This document shows positions 1 to 5,685 of a stretch of 13,927 nucleotides of DNA, in pieces (the first letter of the stretch is position 1; each line of letters begins with the position of its first letter). The DNA is from an uncultured Clostridia bacterium (GTDB lineage Bacteria > Bacillota > Clostridia > TANB77 > CAG-508). Under the pieces are notes generated by a model. That model did no database searches and had not been told where the DNA came from. It saw only the letters and a program-made list of their open reading frames with translations. Location: positions 2,165-16,091 of the forward strand of contig CARPYP010000037.1 of the NCBI GenBank assembly GCA_949045875.1. Reading direction: 5' to 3'. Made by a program: the position numbers and the translations under genes.

Positions 1-156
1 AATTTTTCATGTATATATAATCAAATTCCTAATCCTTTGCTTTTTAAAATACAAGCAAAATTTACTTCGTAAATTTTTCATGTATATATAATCAAATTCC
101 TAATCCTTTGCTTTTTAAAATACAAGTAAAATTTACTTCGTAAATTTTTCATGTAT
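1..156. repeat. 71-bp tandem repeat, about 2.2 copies, cut by the left edge
   Basis: Bases 1-71 and 72-142 are near-identical (one visible change, C at 56 versus T at 127), and a third copy starts at 143 and breaks off at 156. Each unit contains a 9-bp hairpin, AAAATTTAC-TTC-GTAAATTTT, at 57-77 and 128-148. The array probably continues to the left. It ends exactly at the 3' end of the single-stranded DNA-binding protein gene. There are no unique spacers, so it is not a CRISPR array. Function unknown. Confidence 0.9.
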
Positions 157-160
157 TTTA
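116..160. terminator. Long hairpin over the 3' end of the ssb-like gene
   Basis: The last repeat copy forms an extended hairpin: TAAAATACA (116-124) pairs with TGTATTTTA (152-160), and AAAATTTAC (128-136) pairs with GTAAATTTT (140-148), with a 3-base internal bulge region on each side. It includes the stop codon of the gene at 158-160. The outer arm is longer here than in the copy to the left. There is no clear U-tract beyond the stem on the minus strand, so a role in termination or 3'-end protection is only an inference. Confidence 0.45.
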
Positions 161-859
161 CACCGCTTCTTGATTTTCTACGTCTGTACTTGTTGTTTCG
201 TTTTCTTCTTTTATTACTTCAAGACTTGAAATTGATACTTCATATGCTGTTCTGTTTTCTACTGTTCCGTCTTCATATTTTTTCTGATATATTCTTGATT
301 GTACTCTTCCTATTGCTTTTACTTGTGTACCAGTCTCTAGCGTGTCACAAAATCTTGCTGTTCTTCCCCATGCTATTGCTGGTATATAGTCTGATTTGTT
401 ATATGCTCTATTTACTGCTAATAATGCATCTGCAATTTCACGACCAAATGGAGTTTTTCTATATATCGGCTTTTTACATATGTGCCCTATTAGTGTTACT
501 TCGTTTGATATATTTAAGTCGATGTCTTCATCATTTTCTGCTCTTTGCTCTATCTCCTCTTCTGGTATTATGTCTTTTGCAAATACTGTTAGTACTAATC
601 TGCTTTTTTCATTTTCATAACTGTTATAAGATCTGAATTGCCCCTTTACAACGATTTTTTTACCCATTTCTAGTTGGTTGTCATTGATTAACCTTTCTGA
701 TATTGTTATTGGTATTAAATCATATGTCTCGCTTAATCGGGGTATTTCCATATCAAATATGTAAAAACTTTCTCCATAGATTTCATGACTGAATCTTTTT
801 TCGCTTGCTACTTTCCCCACTAATACTAAGTGGTTGTTATCTAAATAATTAGTATTCAA
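158..859 (-). CDS. Single-stranded DNA-binding protein with two OB folds
   Basis: This 233-aa protein would bind single-stranded DNA in the cytoplasm during replication or repair. Two OB-fold segments are visible. Residues 9-98 begin NHLVLVGKVASEKRF; residues 113-215 begin NEVTLIGHICKKPIYRKTPFGRE and continue with AIAWGRTARF and ...QVKAIGRVQSRIY, the usual SSB layout. The second fold looks more canonical. The C-terminus (ending DVENQEAV) is acidic but lacks the DDDIPF-type tip of housekeeping SSB, so this may be a clostridial paralogue rather than the main SSB. The start is TTG at 857-859: GGGAGG lies 8 bases upstream (868-873). A promoter sits at 927-955, so the gene has its own transcription. 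Family assignment is strong; the exact role is inferred. Confidence 0.85.
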   Translation of the reverse strand: MNTNYLDNNHLVLVGKVASEKRFSHEIYGESFYIFDMEIPRLSETYDLIPITISERLINDNQLEMGKKIVVKGQFRSYNSYENEKSRLVLTVFAKDIIPEEEIEQRAENDEDIDLNISNEVTLIGHICKKPIYRKTPFGREIADALLAVNRAYNKSDYIPAIAWGRTARFCDTLETGTQVKAIGRVQSRIYQKKYEDGTVENRTAYEVSISSLEVIKEENETTSTDVENQEAV

Positions 860-926
860 TTTTTTTTCCTCCCTATTTTTTCTTTTTTTCTATTGTTTTT
901 TTTATTTTATTCGTAGTACATTATTT

Positions 927-955
927 ATTATACTACTTTTTTTTACCTTTGTCTA
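927..955 (-). promoter_or_regulatory. Sigma-A-type promoter of the ssb-like gene
   Basis: On the minus strand TAGACA (950-955) and a perfect TATAAT (927-932) are separated by 17 bases. Transcription would start near 920, giving a leader of about 60 bases that is almost all A before the GGGAGG ribosome binding site. Confidence 0.75.
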
Positions 956-964
956 CATAATTTG

Positions 965-1483
965 TTAATTTTTCCAGTTTTTTTGACTAATTTTTCCGTA
1001 TAGAAGCAGGATTGATGAGATTCCCATAAGATTATTTGTATTTATGCCTATATTTTCTTCAAAAATTCTTATTTTCATCTCTTGCTGTTCTACTTTTTTT
1101 CCATTTATGTCTTTTATGTTTCTTTGAATGCATAATAGTATGTCGTCTTCTACACTTGAGGCTGTTATTGTTGCTTTTGGATTAAATCCAAAGGTTATTA
1201 CATTTAGTTCTACTTGTTCTTCAAATTCTAATTCTATTTCTATATCTGCATTTATAATAAGATATTTGGTGTTGTTTATTATTTTGTTTATTGTTTCTTT
1301 GTTCTCTTTTATTATATTATTGTTGTTTGCAATTAATACTGTTTCGAACTTGATATTTTTTAAATTTTCTACACTTTTTGAATTGATTATGATGATATTA
1401 TTACTCTTATCTATTTTTTCGTCTAATACCATTTTTATTATTTTTTCACTCTTAGAATCTGATATAATCCCTATAAAAGCCAT
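965..1483 (-). CDS. Hypothetical protein resembling a Mur ligase core without a P-loop
   Basis: This is a 172-aa soluble protein that I do not recognise with certainty. Its layout recalls the central ATPase domain of Mur ligases (MurC/E/F, FolC). An N-terminal strand (MAFIGIISDSKSEK) sits where GITGTNGKTTT would be; YLIINADIEIE resembles the 'vvNaDD' strand; NVITFGFNPKATITASSV resembles the 'itfGf..ad' segment; and NTNNLMGISSILLLYG resembles the HN-x-LNALAA helix. The GKT/S phosphate-binding motif is absent, so ATP-driven ligase activity is not expected. The start at 1481-1483 has AAGGAGG (1496-1502) 12 bases upstream. The gene lies between the NodB-like gene and the ssb-like gene on the same strand. 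I saw no convincing promoter in the 161-base gap upstream, so it may be read through from the NodB-like gene. The Mur-like identity is inference. Confidence 0.6.
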   Translation of the reverse strand: MAFIGIISDSKSEKIIKMVLDEKIDKSNNIIIINSKSVENLKNIKFETVLIANNNNIIKENKETINKIINNTKYLIINADIEIELEFEEQVELNVITFGFNPKATITASSVEDDILLCIQRNIKDINGKKVEQQEMKIRIFEENIGINTNNLMGISSILLLYGKISQKNWKN

Positions 1484-1634
1484 AAATAATTATTTCCTCC
1501 TTGAGGATAATTTATATGTGAAAGTTTTTTTCAAATTTTTTCCTCTTTTCTATTATGTATTCTTTTTAATATTTTTATACTTATGTATTTTGTAATTTCT
1601 TCAAAGAACAGACATCCAGTAAGATTTGTTTTAC

Positions 1635-1650
1635 ATGTAGTCATCTACAT
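1635..1650. other. Small hairpin over the stop codon of the NodB-like gene
   Basis: ATGTAG (1635-1640), loop TCAT, CTACAT (1645-1650) form a perfect 6-bp hairpin containing the TAG stop at 1645-1647. There is no U-tract on the minus strand, so it is not a standard terminator. Confidence 0.35.
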
Positions 1651-2382
1651 ATTTAATAATTCTTCTACCGTAATTATATTGTATTCTCTTTCTTTTAATG
1701 ATTTTACAACTAATTTTACTTCTTCTATTATATTTTCTGAATTTGAGTTCATTGAAATTATACTTCCATTTGAAATTCTATTTTTGATATTATTCCATAT
1801 GACATTGGCTTCTAACCCTTGATAATCTAATGTGTCTATATTGAATCCTATTACTGTATATCCTTTGTCTTTTGCTGCTTTTATTAAGTCTTCATTATAT
1901 TTTCCATATGGACATTTAAATAGTTTTATCTTTTTCTTTAGTAATGTGTTTAGTTTGTTTCCTCCTTCTTCTATATTTTTAATTGCTTCATCATAGTTTA
2001 ATTCACTCATATCTGTATATGTATTTGACATGTTTGCTATACAGTTTCCACTTTCGCTTATTTTTTTTGTTAATTCTGGATATTTCTTTACCCATTCTCC
2101 ATATATGCAAAATGTCGCCTTTACAGAGTTTTGTTTTAATATTTCTATTATCTCTTCTACGTTTTTATCTTCTTCTAAACAGTTTATTGTAATTGCTATT
2201 TTCTTTTGTTCTGTTTCTACTTTGTTTATTGGCATATTTGTGTCCTCTATGGTGCTTGATGTTGTTAGTGTTTCCATATTATTTGCTTCTGATAATACCG
2301 CTGCTGTAAAAAATAGTACGACTACTGTACTTAGTACAATTAAATATGAATATATTTTGGGTCTATTAAATATAAAAAACAT
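1645..2382 (-). CDS. Membrane-anchored NodB-fold (polysaccharide deacetylase-like) protein, probably inactive
   Basis: This 245-aa protein has an N-terminal membrane anchor (about residues 10-31) and an extracytoplasmic NodB-type domain (about 60-245). The fold is recognisable from KIAITIN, VKATFCIYGEWVKKYPELTKKI, FKCPYGKYN, GFNIDTLDYQG and GSIISM. Active members of the family deacetylate peptidoglycan or other N-acetyl sugars using a metal held by Asp-His-His. Here the TFDD motif is TINC (65-68), NHSxxH is replaced by NMSNTY (117-122), FRPPYG is FKCPYG, and the late L-x-H is SMN (210-212). Catalysis therefore looks lost. The start is the ATG at 2380-2382, with AGGAGGAG about 7 bases upstream. 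An ATG at 2407-2409 would add nine residues but overlaps the probable -10 box and has no ribosome binding site. Its role could be sugar binding or regulation at the envelope; that is inference. Confidence 0.8.
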   Translation of the reverse strand: MFFIFNRPKIYSYLIVLSTVVVLFFTAAVLSEANNMETLTTSSTIEDTNMPINKVETEQKKIAITINCLEEDKNVEEIIEILKQNSVKATFCIYGEWVKKYPELTKKISESGNCIANMSNTYTDMSELNYDEAIKNIEEGGNKLNTLLKKKIKLFKCPYGKYNEDLIKAAKDKGYTVIGFNIDTLDYQGLEANVIWNNIKNRISNGSIISMNSNSENIIEEVKLVVKSLKEREYNIITVEELLNM

Positions 2383-2407
2383 AAATTCTCCTCCTATTTG
2401 CACACGC

Positions 2408-2435
2408 ATTATATCTATATGCTTTTAGATTTGAA
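2408..2435 (-). promoter_or_regulatory. Probable promoter of the NodB-like gene
   Basis: On the minus strand a perfect TATAAT (2408-2413) is preceded after 16 bases by a weak -35, TTCAAA (2430-2435). Transcription would start near 2401, leaving a short leader with the AGGAGGAG ribosome binding site. This supports the start codon at 2382. Confidence 0.5.
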
Positions 2436-2491
2436 TTTATGCTTTTCACTATTTTTATTATTTATTTAGAAATTTCTTCTTTTAAACAGAC

Positions 2492-2536
2492 ACCTTTGAA
2501 TGAGCAAATTTTGTTGCACAAAATTCCCTCACAGGT
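2492..2536. other. Multi-part hairpin downstream of the pilin-like gene
   Basis: A nested inverted repeat: AATTTTGT (2507-2514) pairs with ACAAAATT (2518-2525), TGAG (2501-2504) with CTCA (2528-2531), and ACC (2492-2494) with GGT (2534-2536), with small internal loops. It lies 19 bases beyond the stop of the pilin-like gene. No strong U-tract follows on the minus strand. It could be a weak terminator or a decayed copy of the interspersed element seen at 2891 and 6826. Confidence 0.45.
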
Positions 2537-2554
2537 TCCCTAAAGTTAGCGCAA

Positions 2555-2845
2555 TTAGGTGTTATTATTGTCAGTAGTATTTTCATTGCTTGAATCTGAA
2601 ACTGTATTACCTATCTCATTTGCTACATTGCCTATTTCATTTGCTGTATTGCCTATTTCATTTTCTATATTATTTAGTTCATTTGCTGAATTATCTATTT
2701 CATTTGTGATAATATTTTCTGTTTCATTGTTTTTAGGTTCTCTTTCACCAATACTTAAAAATATTCCAAATGCTACTATTATTATTACTACTATTATCCC
2801 TACTACTAATTCTATTTTTGTCATTCCTTTTTCATCTTTTAACAT
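2555..2845 (-). CDS. Small prepilin-like protein with seven-residue NEIGNxA repeats
   Basis: This 96-aa protein begins with a short charged leader (MLKDEKG) followed by MTKIELVVGIIVVIIIVAFGIF. That arrangement matches a class III (type IV prepilin) signal: cleavage after Gly7, Glu at position +5 of the mature protein, then about 20 hydrophobic residues. The rest is polar and highly repetitive. Five consecutive seven-residue units of the form NEIGNTA / NEIGNVA (about residues 46-80) are followed by an Asn/Thr-rich tail. There is no globular pilin domain and no pilus gene nearby. An ordinary single-span membrane protein is the alternative. The start at 2843-2845 has GGAG (2854-2857) 8 bases upstream. 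It lies just downstream of topA on the same strand and may be cotranscribed with it. I do not recognise a named family. Confidence 0.7.
   Translation of the reverse strand: MLKDEKGMTKIELVVGIIVVIIIVAFGIFLSIGEREPKNNETENIITNEIDNSANELNNIENEIGNTANEIGNVANEIGNTVSDSSNENTTDNNNT
2604..2708. repeat. Five tandem 21-bp units inside the pilin-like gene
   Basis: Units start at 2604, 2625, 2646, 2667 and 2688, each ending in a variant of CATTTGCT. They encode the seven-residue NEIGNTA-type repeats. The units at 2625 and 2646 are the most alike, consistent with recent unit duplication; copy number may vary between strains. Confidence 0.85.
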
Positions 2846-2890
2846 ATTCTTTTCTCCTTTTTATTGTTAGGGTTATGTCTCCTTGGTTAC

Positions 2891-2935
2891 AGACGACTAA
2901 TGGTCGCCCCATAATTCATTTTGTCCGTCCCTACA
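2891..2935 (-). repeat. Interspersed palindromic element immediately after topA
   Basis: Read on the minus strand the element begins TGTAGGGACGGAC one base after the topA stop codon, and ends with a hairpin GCGACC-ATT-AGTCGTC (5-bp stem, 2894-2898 with 2902-2906). The element at 6826-6850 has the same frame: TGTAGGG at one end and a 5-bp stem with a 3-base loop, flanked by CC and GA. The stem sequence differs between the two copies but pairing is kept. Confidence 0.6.
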
Positions 2936-2936
2936 T

Positions 2937-4979
2937 TTATTTTTTTTGTTTTGTTGTTCTTCCTTTTTTAGTTGTTGTTTTCTTTTTGGCTGTTTCTTTT
3001 TCTTCTGTCCCTGGCTTATTCCATGATATGTAATCACATTCCCCTTTTGCATTGTTTTCACATACATAAAATCTTCTTCCTCTTTTTGATTTTTTTACTA
3101 TTACGTTTCCTCCGCATTTCGGACATTTTTCTTCTATTGTTTCAATTATTGGTTTTGCATTTTTACATTCAGGATATCCTGGACAAGCTAAAAATTTACC
3201 ATATCTACCATATTTATATACCATCATTCTTCCACATTTATCACATGGTACATCTGACACTTCATCTTCTAATTTTACATGTTCTAGTTCTTTTTCTACT
3301 TTTTTTATTGTTTCTTCAAATGGTGTATAAAAATTTCTTATTATTTGTTTCCATTCTTCTTTTCCTTCTGCTACATTATCAAATTGATTTTCAATATTTG
3401 CTGTAAAGTCTACATTTATTACATCTCCAAAGTTTTCCATTAACAAGTTATTTACTATTTTTCCTAATTCTGTTGGTGCTAGTTGCTTTTTGTCCTTTTC
3501 TACATATCTTCTTTCTAATATCGTTGTTATTATTGGTGAATATGTACTTGGTCTTCCTATGTCCTTTTCTTCTAGTGCTTTTACTAAACTTGCTTCTGTG
3601 TATCTTGGTGGTGGTTCTGTAAAACTTTGTTTTGTGTCTATTTTTTCTGATTTTAATTCTTCTTTCTCAATTAGTTCTGGTAATTGCGTGTCTTTTTCTT
3701 GTTCCTCATTATCTTTAGTTTCTACATATAATGTCATAAATCCCTTAAATTTAAGTTTTTGACCATTTGCTTTAAAGTTGTATTCATCTACTTGTATGTC
3801 AACTGACATTGTGTCAAAAACTGCAGCTGCCATTTGGCTTGCTATAAATCTATTATATATTAGCTGATATAGTTTGAATTGATCTTTTGTTAATGCTTCC
3901 TTTATCTCATTTGGATTTAATTCTACATATGTTGGTCTTATTGCTTCATGTGCATCTTGTGCTTCTGAACTTGTTTTGTAATATCTATTTTCATAATATT
4001 CTTTTCCATATCTTTTTTCGATTTCTTCTTTTGCTACTGCTCTTGCCATTTCTGATATTCTTGTAGAGTCTGTTCTCATATATGTTATAAGTCCTATGCT
4101 TCCATGTCCTGGAATTGTTACACCTTCATATAACCCTTGCGCTACAGACATTGTCTTTTTTAAACTGAAACCTAGCTTTCTTGATGCTTCTTGTTGCATT
4201 GTACTTGTAGTAAATGGTGGTGCCGCTACTCTCTTCTTTTCTGTTTTTTTAATAGAGTTGATTATAAATTTCTTGTCTTTTATATCTGCTAGAATTTTGT
4301 CAACTTCATCCTTGTTTGTTAATTCCATTTTTTTCGAGTTTTTCCCATAAAACTTCGCTTCAAATGTTTTTTTGCTTTTTGGATCTTTAAGCATCGCATA
4401 TATGTTCCAGTATTCTTGTGGTATGAATTTTTCTATTTCTTCTTCTCTTTCTACTATTAGTTTTACTGCTACTGATTGTACTCTTCCTGCTGATAATCCT
4501 CTTTTTACCTTTTTCCATAGTACTGGACTCATTTTATAACCAACTATTCTATCTAGTACACGTCTTGCTTGCTGTGCATCAACTAAGTTTAAGTCTATTC
4601 TTCTAGGATTTTTTACTCCTTCTTGTACTGCTGTTTTAGTTATTTCATTAAATGTTACTCTACATATTGTGTCTTCTGGTATTCCTAATATGTATGCTAG
4701 GTGCCATGCAATTGCTTCACCCTCACGGTCAGGGTCTGTTGCAAGATATATTTTTTTTGCACCTTTTGCTTCTTTTTTCAGTGTTTTTATTAAGTCCCCT
4801 TTTCCCCTTATATTTATATATTCTGGTTCAAAGTCTTTTTCTATGTCTACTCCTAATTTCGATTTTGGAAGATTTCTAACATGTCCCATTGATGCAATTA
4901 CTTTTGTGCTTCCACCTAAAAATTTTTTGATGGTATTTGCTTTTGCTGGAGACTCAACTATTATTAATCTATCAGCCAT
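2937..4979 (-). CDS. topA: DNA topoisomerase I (type IA)
   Basis: This 680-aa enzyme relaxes negative supercoils by cutting and rejoining one DNA strand. The Toprim domain covers about residues 2-112, with the catalytic Glu in VESPAKA (E9) and the metal-binding acidic motif DPDREGEAIAWHL (D82, D84). GLSAGRVQSVAV and the active-site tyrosine in LITYMRTDSTR (Y300) follow. The C-terminus has two four-cysteine zinc ribbons: CDKCG...CPGYPEC (about 579-605) and CPKCG...C...C (about 619-648). The protein ends in a lysine-rich tail. Length and domain order are normal for Firmicutes. The start at 4977-4979 has AGGAGGG about 13 bases upstream, slightly far. The promoter at 5168-5196 gives a leader of about 180 bases that contains a GC-rich hairpin. 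An interspersed hairpin repeat follows the stop codon directly. Identification is secure. Confidence 0.98.
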   Translation of the reverse strand: MADRLIIVESPAKANTIKKFLGGSTKVIASMGHVRNLPKSKLGVDIEKDFEPEYINIRGKGDLIKTLKKEAKGAKKIYLATDPDREGEAIAWHLAYILGIPEDTICRVTFNEITKTAVQEGVKNPRRIDLNLVDAQQARRVLDRIVGYKMSPVLWKKVKRGLSAGRVQSVAVKLIVEREEEIEKFIPQEYWNIYAMLKDPKSKKTFEAKFYGKNSKKMELTNKDEVDKILADIKDKKFIINSIKKTEKKRVAAPPFTTSTMQQEASRKLGFSLKKTMSVAQGLYEGVTIPGHGSIGLITYMRTDSTRISEMARAVAKEEIEKRYGKEYYENRYYKTSSEAQDAHEAIRPTYVELNPNEIKEALTKDQFKLYQLIYNRFIASQMAAAVFDTMSVDIQVDEYNFKANGQKLKFKGFMTLYVETKDNEEQEKDTQLPELIEKEELKSEKIDTKQSFTEPPPRYTEASLVKALEEKDIGRPSTYSPIITTILERRYVEKDKKQLAPTELGKIVNNLLMENFGDVINVDFTANIENQFDNVAEGKEEWKQIIRNFYTPFEETIKKVEKELEHVKLEDEVSDVPCDKCGRMMVYKYGRYGKFLACPGYPECKNAKPIIETIEEKCPKCGGNVIVKKSKRGRRFYVCENNAKGECDYISWNKPGTEEKETAKKKTTTKKGRTTKQKK

Positions 4980-5034
4980 TTTTTATCTCATTCCCTCCTA
5001 ACGTACATTTCTGGTGAACAAAATGGTACGTATT

Positions 5035-5090
5035 GGGCACAGTGGTGTCTTGTCCTTTAGGTATTCCCTCAAACGGTGCCCCTACAATAG
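5035..5090 (-). repeat. Structured GC-rich element in the topA leader, TGTAGGGG type
   Basis: On the minus strand the element begins TGTAGGGGCACC (from 5090) and closes with GTGCCC. GGGCAC (5076-5081) pairs perfectly with GTGCCC (5035-5040), and a smaller inner hairpin CC-TAAA-GG lies inside. It shares the TGTAGGGGC start with the elements at 2891-2935 and 6826-6850 and stands out from the AT-rich surroundings. It lies within the topA transcript leader. Whether it regulates topA or is simply a repeat insertion cannot be told here. Confidence 0.5.
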
Positions 5091-5167
5091 CATTGTCAAT
5101 TTTACTATGTAATAAAAATGTCGTCTTCACCTTTCTTTACTTTTGTTGTGTTTTATTTATGTTTTGC

Positions 5168-5196
5168 ATTATATATCAAATATATAAAAAGGTCAA
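5168..5196 (-). promoter_or_regulatory. Near-consensus promoter of topA
   Basis: On the minus strand TTGACC (5191-5196) and a perfect TATAAT (5168-5173) are 17 bases apart. Transcription would begin near 5161, about 180 bases before the topA start codon. Confidence 0.85.
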
Positions 5197-5210
5197 TATG
5201 CTATTTTTAC

Positions 5211-5522
5211 TTATAAATTATATACTAAATCTTCGACTATATATTTTGCAATTACTGGCGTAACTTCATTTTTCTTTAATTTTTCTAAAATACTATCTAT
5301 TATTTTTTCTTCTTTGGTTACTTTTAGCACTTGCTCATTTTCTATATTTATTTTTTCTGCTTTGTATTCTGTTTTTACAATTTCTAATCCATATTGTGTT
5401 ATTTCTTTATTTTCTGTATTGTCACATATTTTATAATAATCAATTTTTATAGGGTAATTTATCCCTTCCTTAAATAGTTTTTCTTTGTTAATAAATTTTC
5501 CTCCATAAAATTTCTTTATCAT
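5211..5522 (-). CDS. Small hypothetical protein, DUF6514-like
   Basis: This is a 103-aa soluble, lysine- and glutamate-rich protein with no signal peptide or membrane segment. The pattern ITQYGLEIVK near the middle and ILEKLKKNEVTPVIAKYIVEDLV at the end resembles a small clostridial family I recall as DUF6514; this is from memory and unverified, and its function is unknown. It stands alone between murG and topA with its own promoter (5627-5655). The ATG at 5520-5522 has no close ribosome binding site: GAGAGGAGG lies 29 bases upstream, and a perfect 8-bp hairpin (5531-5549) fills 19 of those bases. A stop codon two codons upstream rules out a longer in-frame start. Confidence 0.7.
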   Translation of the reverse strand: MIKKFYGGKFINKEKLFKEGINYPIKIDYYKICDNTENKEITQYGLEIVKTEYKAEKINIENEQVLKVTKEEKIIDSILEKLKKNEVTPVIAKYIVEDLVYNL

Positions 5523-5530
5523 TTGTTAGC

Positions 5531-5549
5531 AGCATATAAAATATATGCT
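5531..5549 (-). promoter_or_regulatory. Hairpin between the ribosome binding site and start codon
   Basis: AGCATATA (5531-5538), loop AAA, TATATGCT (5542-5549) form a perfect 8-bp hairpin. On the minus-strand mRNA it lies between AGGAGG (5552-5557) and the ATG at 5522. If folded, it reduces the effective spacing from 29 to about 10 bases, close to ideal. This suggests a structure-dependent ribosome binding site. Confidence 0.55.
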
Positions 5550-5626
5550 TTCCTCCTCTCTTAAATTAATATATTTCTTAGTTAAATAGTAATATTTTTC
5601 GTATAATATAAATATACGACCTTTTT

Positions 5627-5655
5627 ATTATAATTAAAAAACTGTATTAATTCAA
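5627..5655 (-). promoter_or_regulatory. Promoter of the DUF6514-like gene
   Basis: On the minus strand TTGAAT (5650-5655) and a perfect TATAAT (5627-5632) are 17 bases apart. The expected leader is about 95 bases. The -35 box lies inside the loop of the inverted repeat at 5636-5664. Confidence 0.75.
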
Positions 5656-5664
5656 GAGTTTTTT
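5636..5664 (-). terminator. Terminator-like hairpin after murG
   Basis: On the minus strand AAAAAACT (5657-5664) pairs with AGTTTTTT (5636-5643) around a 13-base loop, 22 bases beyond the murG stop. The stem is all A-T except one G-C pair, and its 3' arm supplies the U-run. It is a weak but plausible end of the murE-murG operon, and it also carries the -35 box of the next gene in its loop. Confidence 0.5.
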
Positions 5665-5685
5665 ATCGCATTTTCTTCCATTTTT

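Noticed and set aside
1..160. CRISPR array
   Set aside because: The repeats are directly adjacent 71-bp units without unique spacers, and no cas-like gene is present.
151..636. Open plus-strand frame rich in Leu and Phe opposite the ssb-like gene
   Set aside because: It is the mirror of an A-rich coding strand. The composition is low-complexity hydrophobic, there is no ribosome binding site, and the opposite strand has clear OB-fold motifs. Similar Leu/Phe-rich frames opposite topA, murG, mraY and murE were rejected for the same reason.
2383..2409. Nine-residue N-terminal extension of the NodB-like protein (ATG at 2407-2409)
   Set aside because: That ATG overlaps the probable -10 box and has no ribosome binding site, whereas AGGAGGAG is well placed for the ATG at 2380-2382.
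4980..5161. Known riboswitch or T-box in the topA leader
   Set aside because: The paired GC-rich element does not show the conserved core of any riboswitch class I can recognise, and it shares its start with interspersed repeats.
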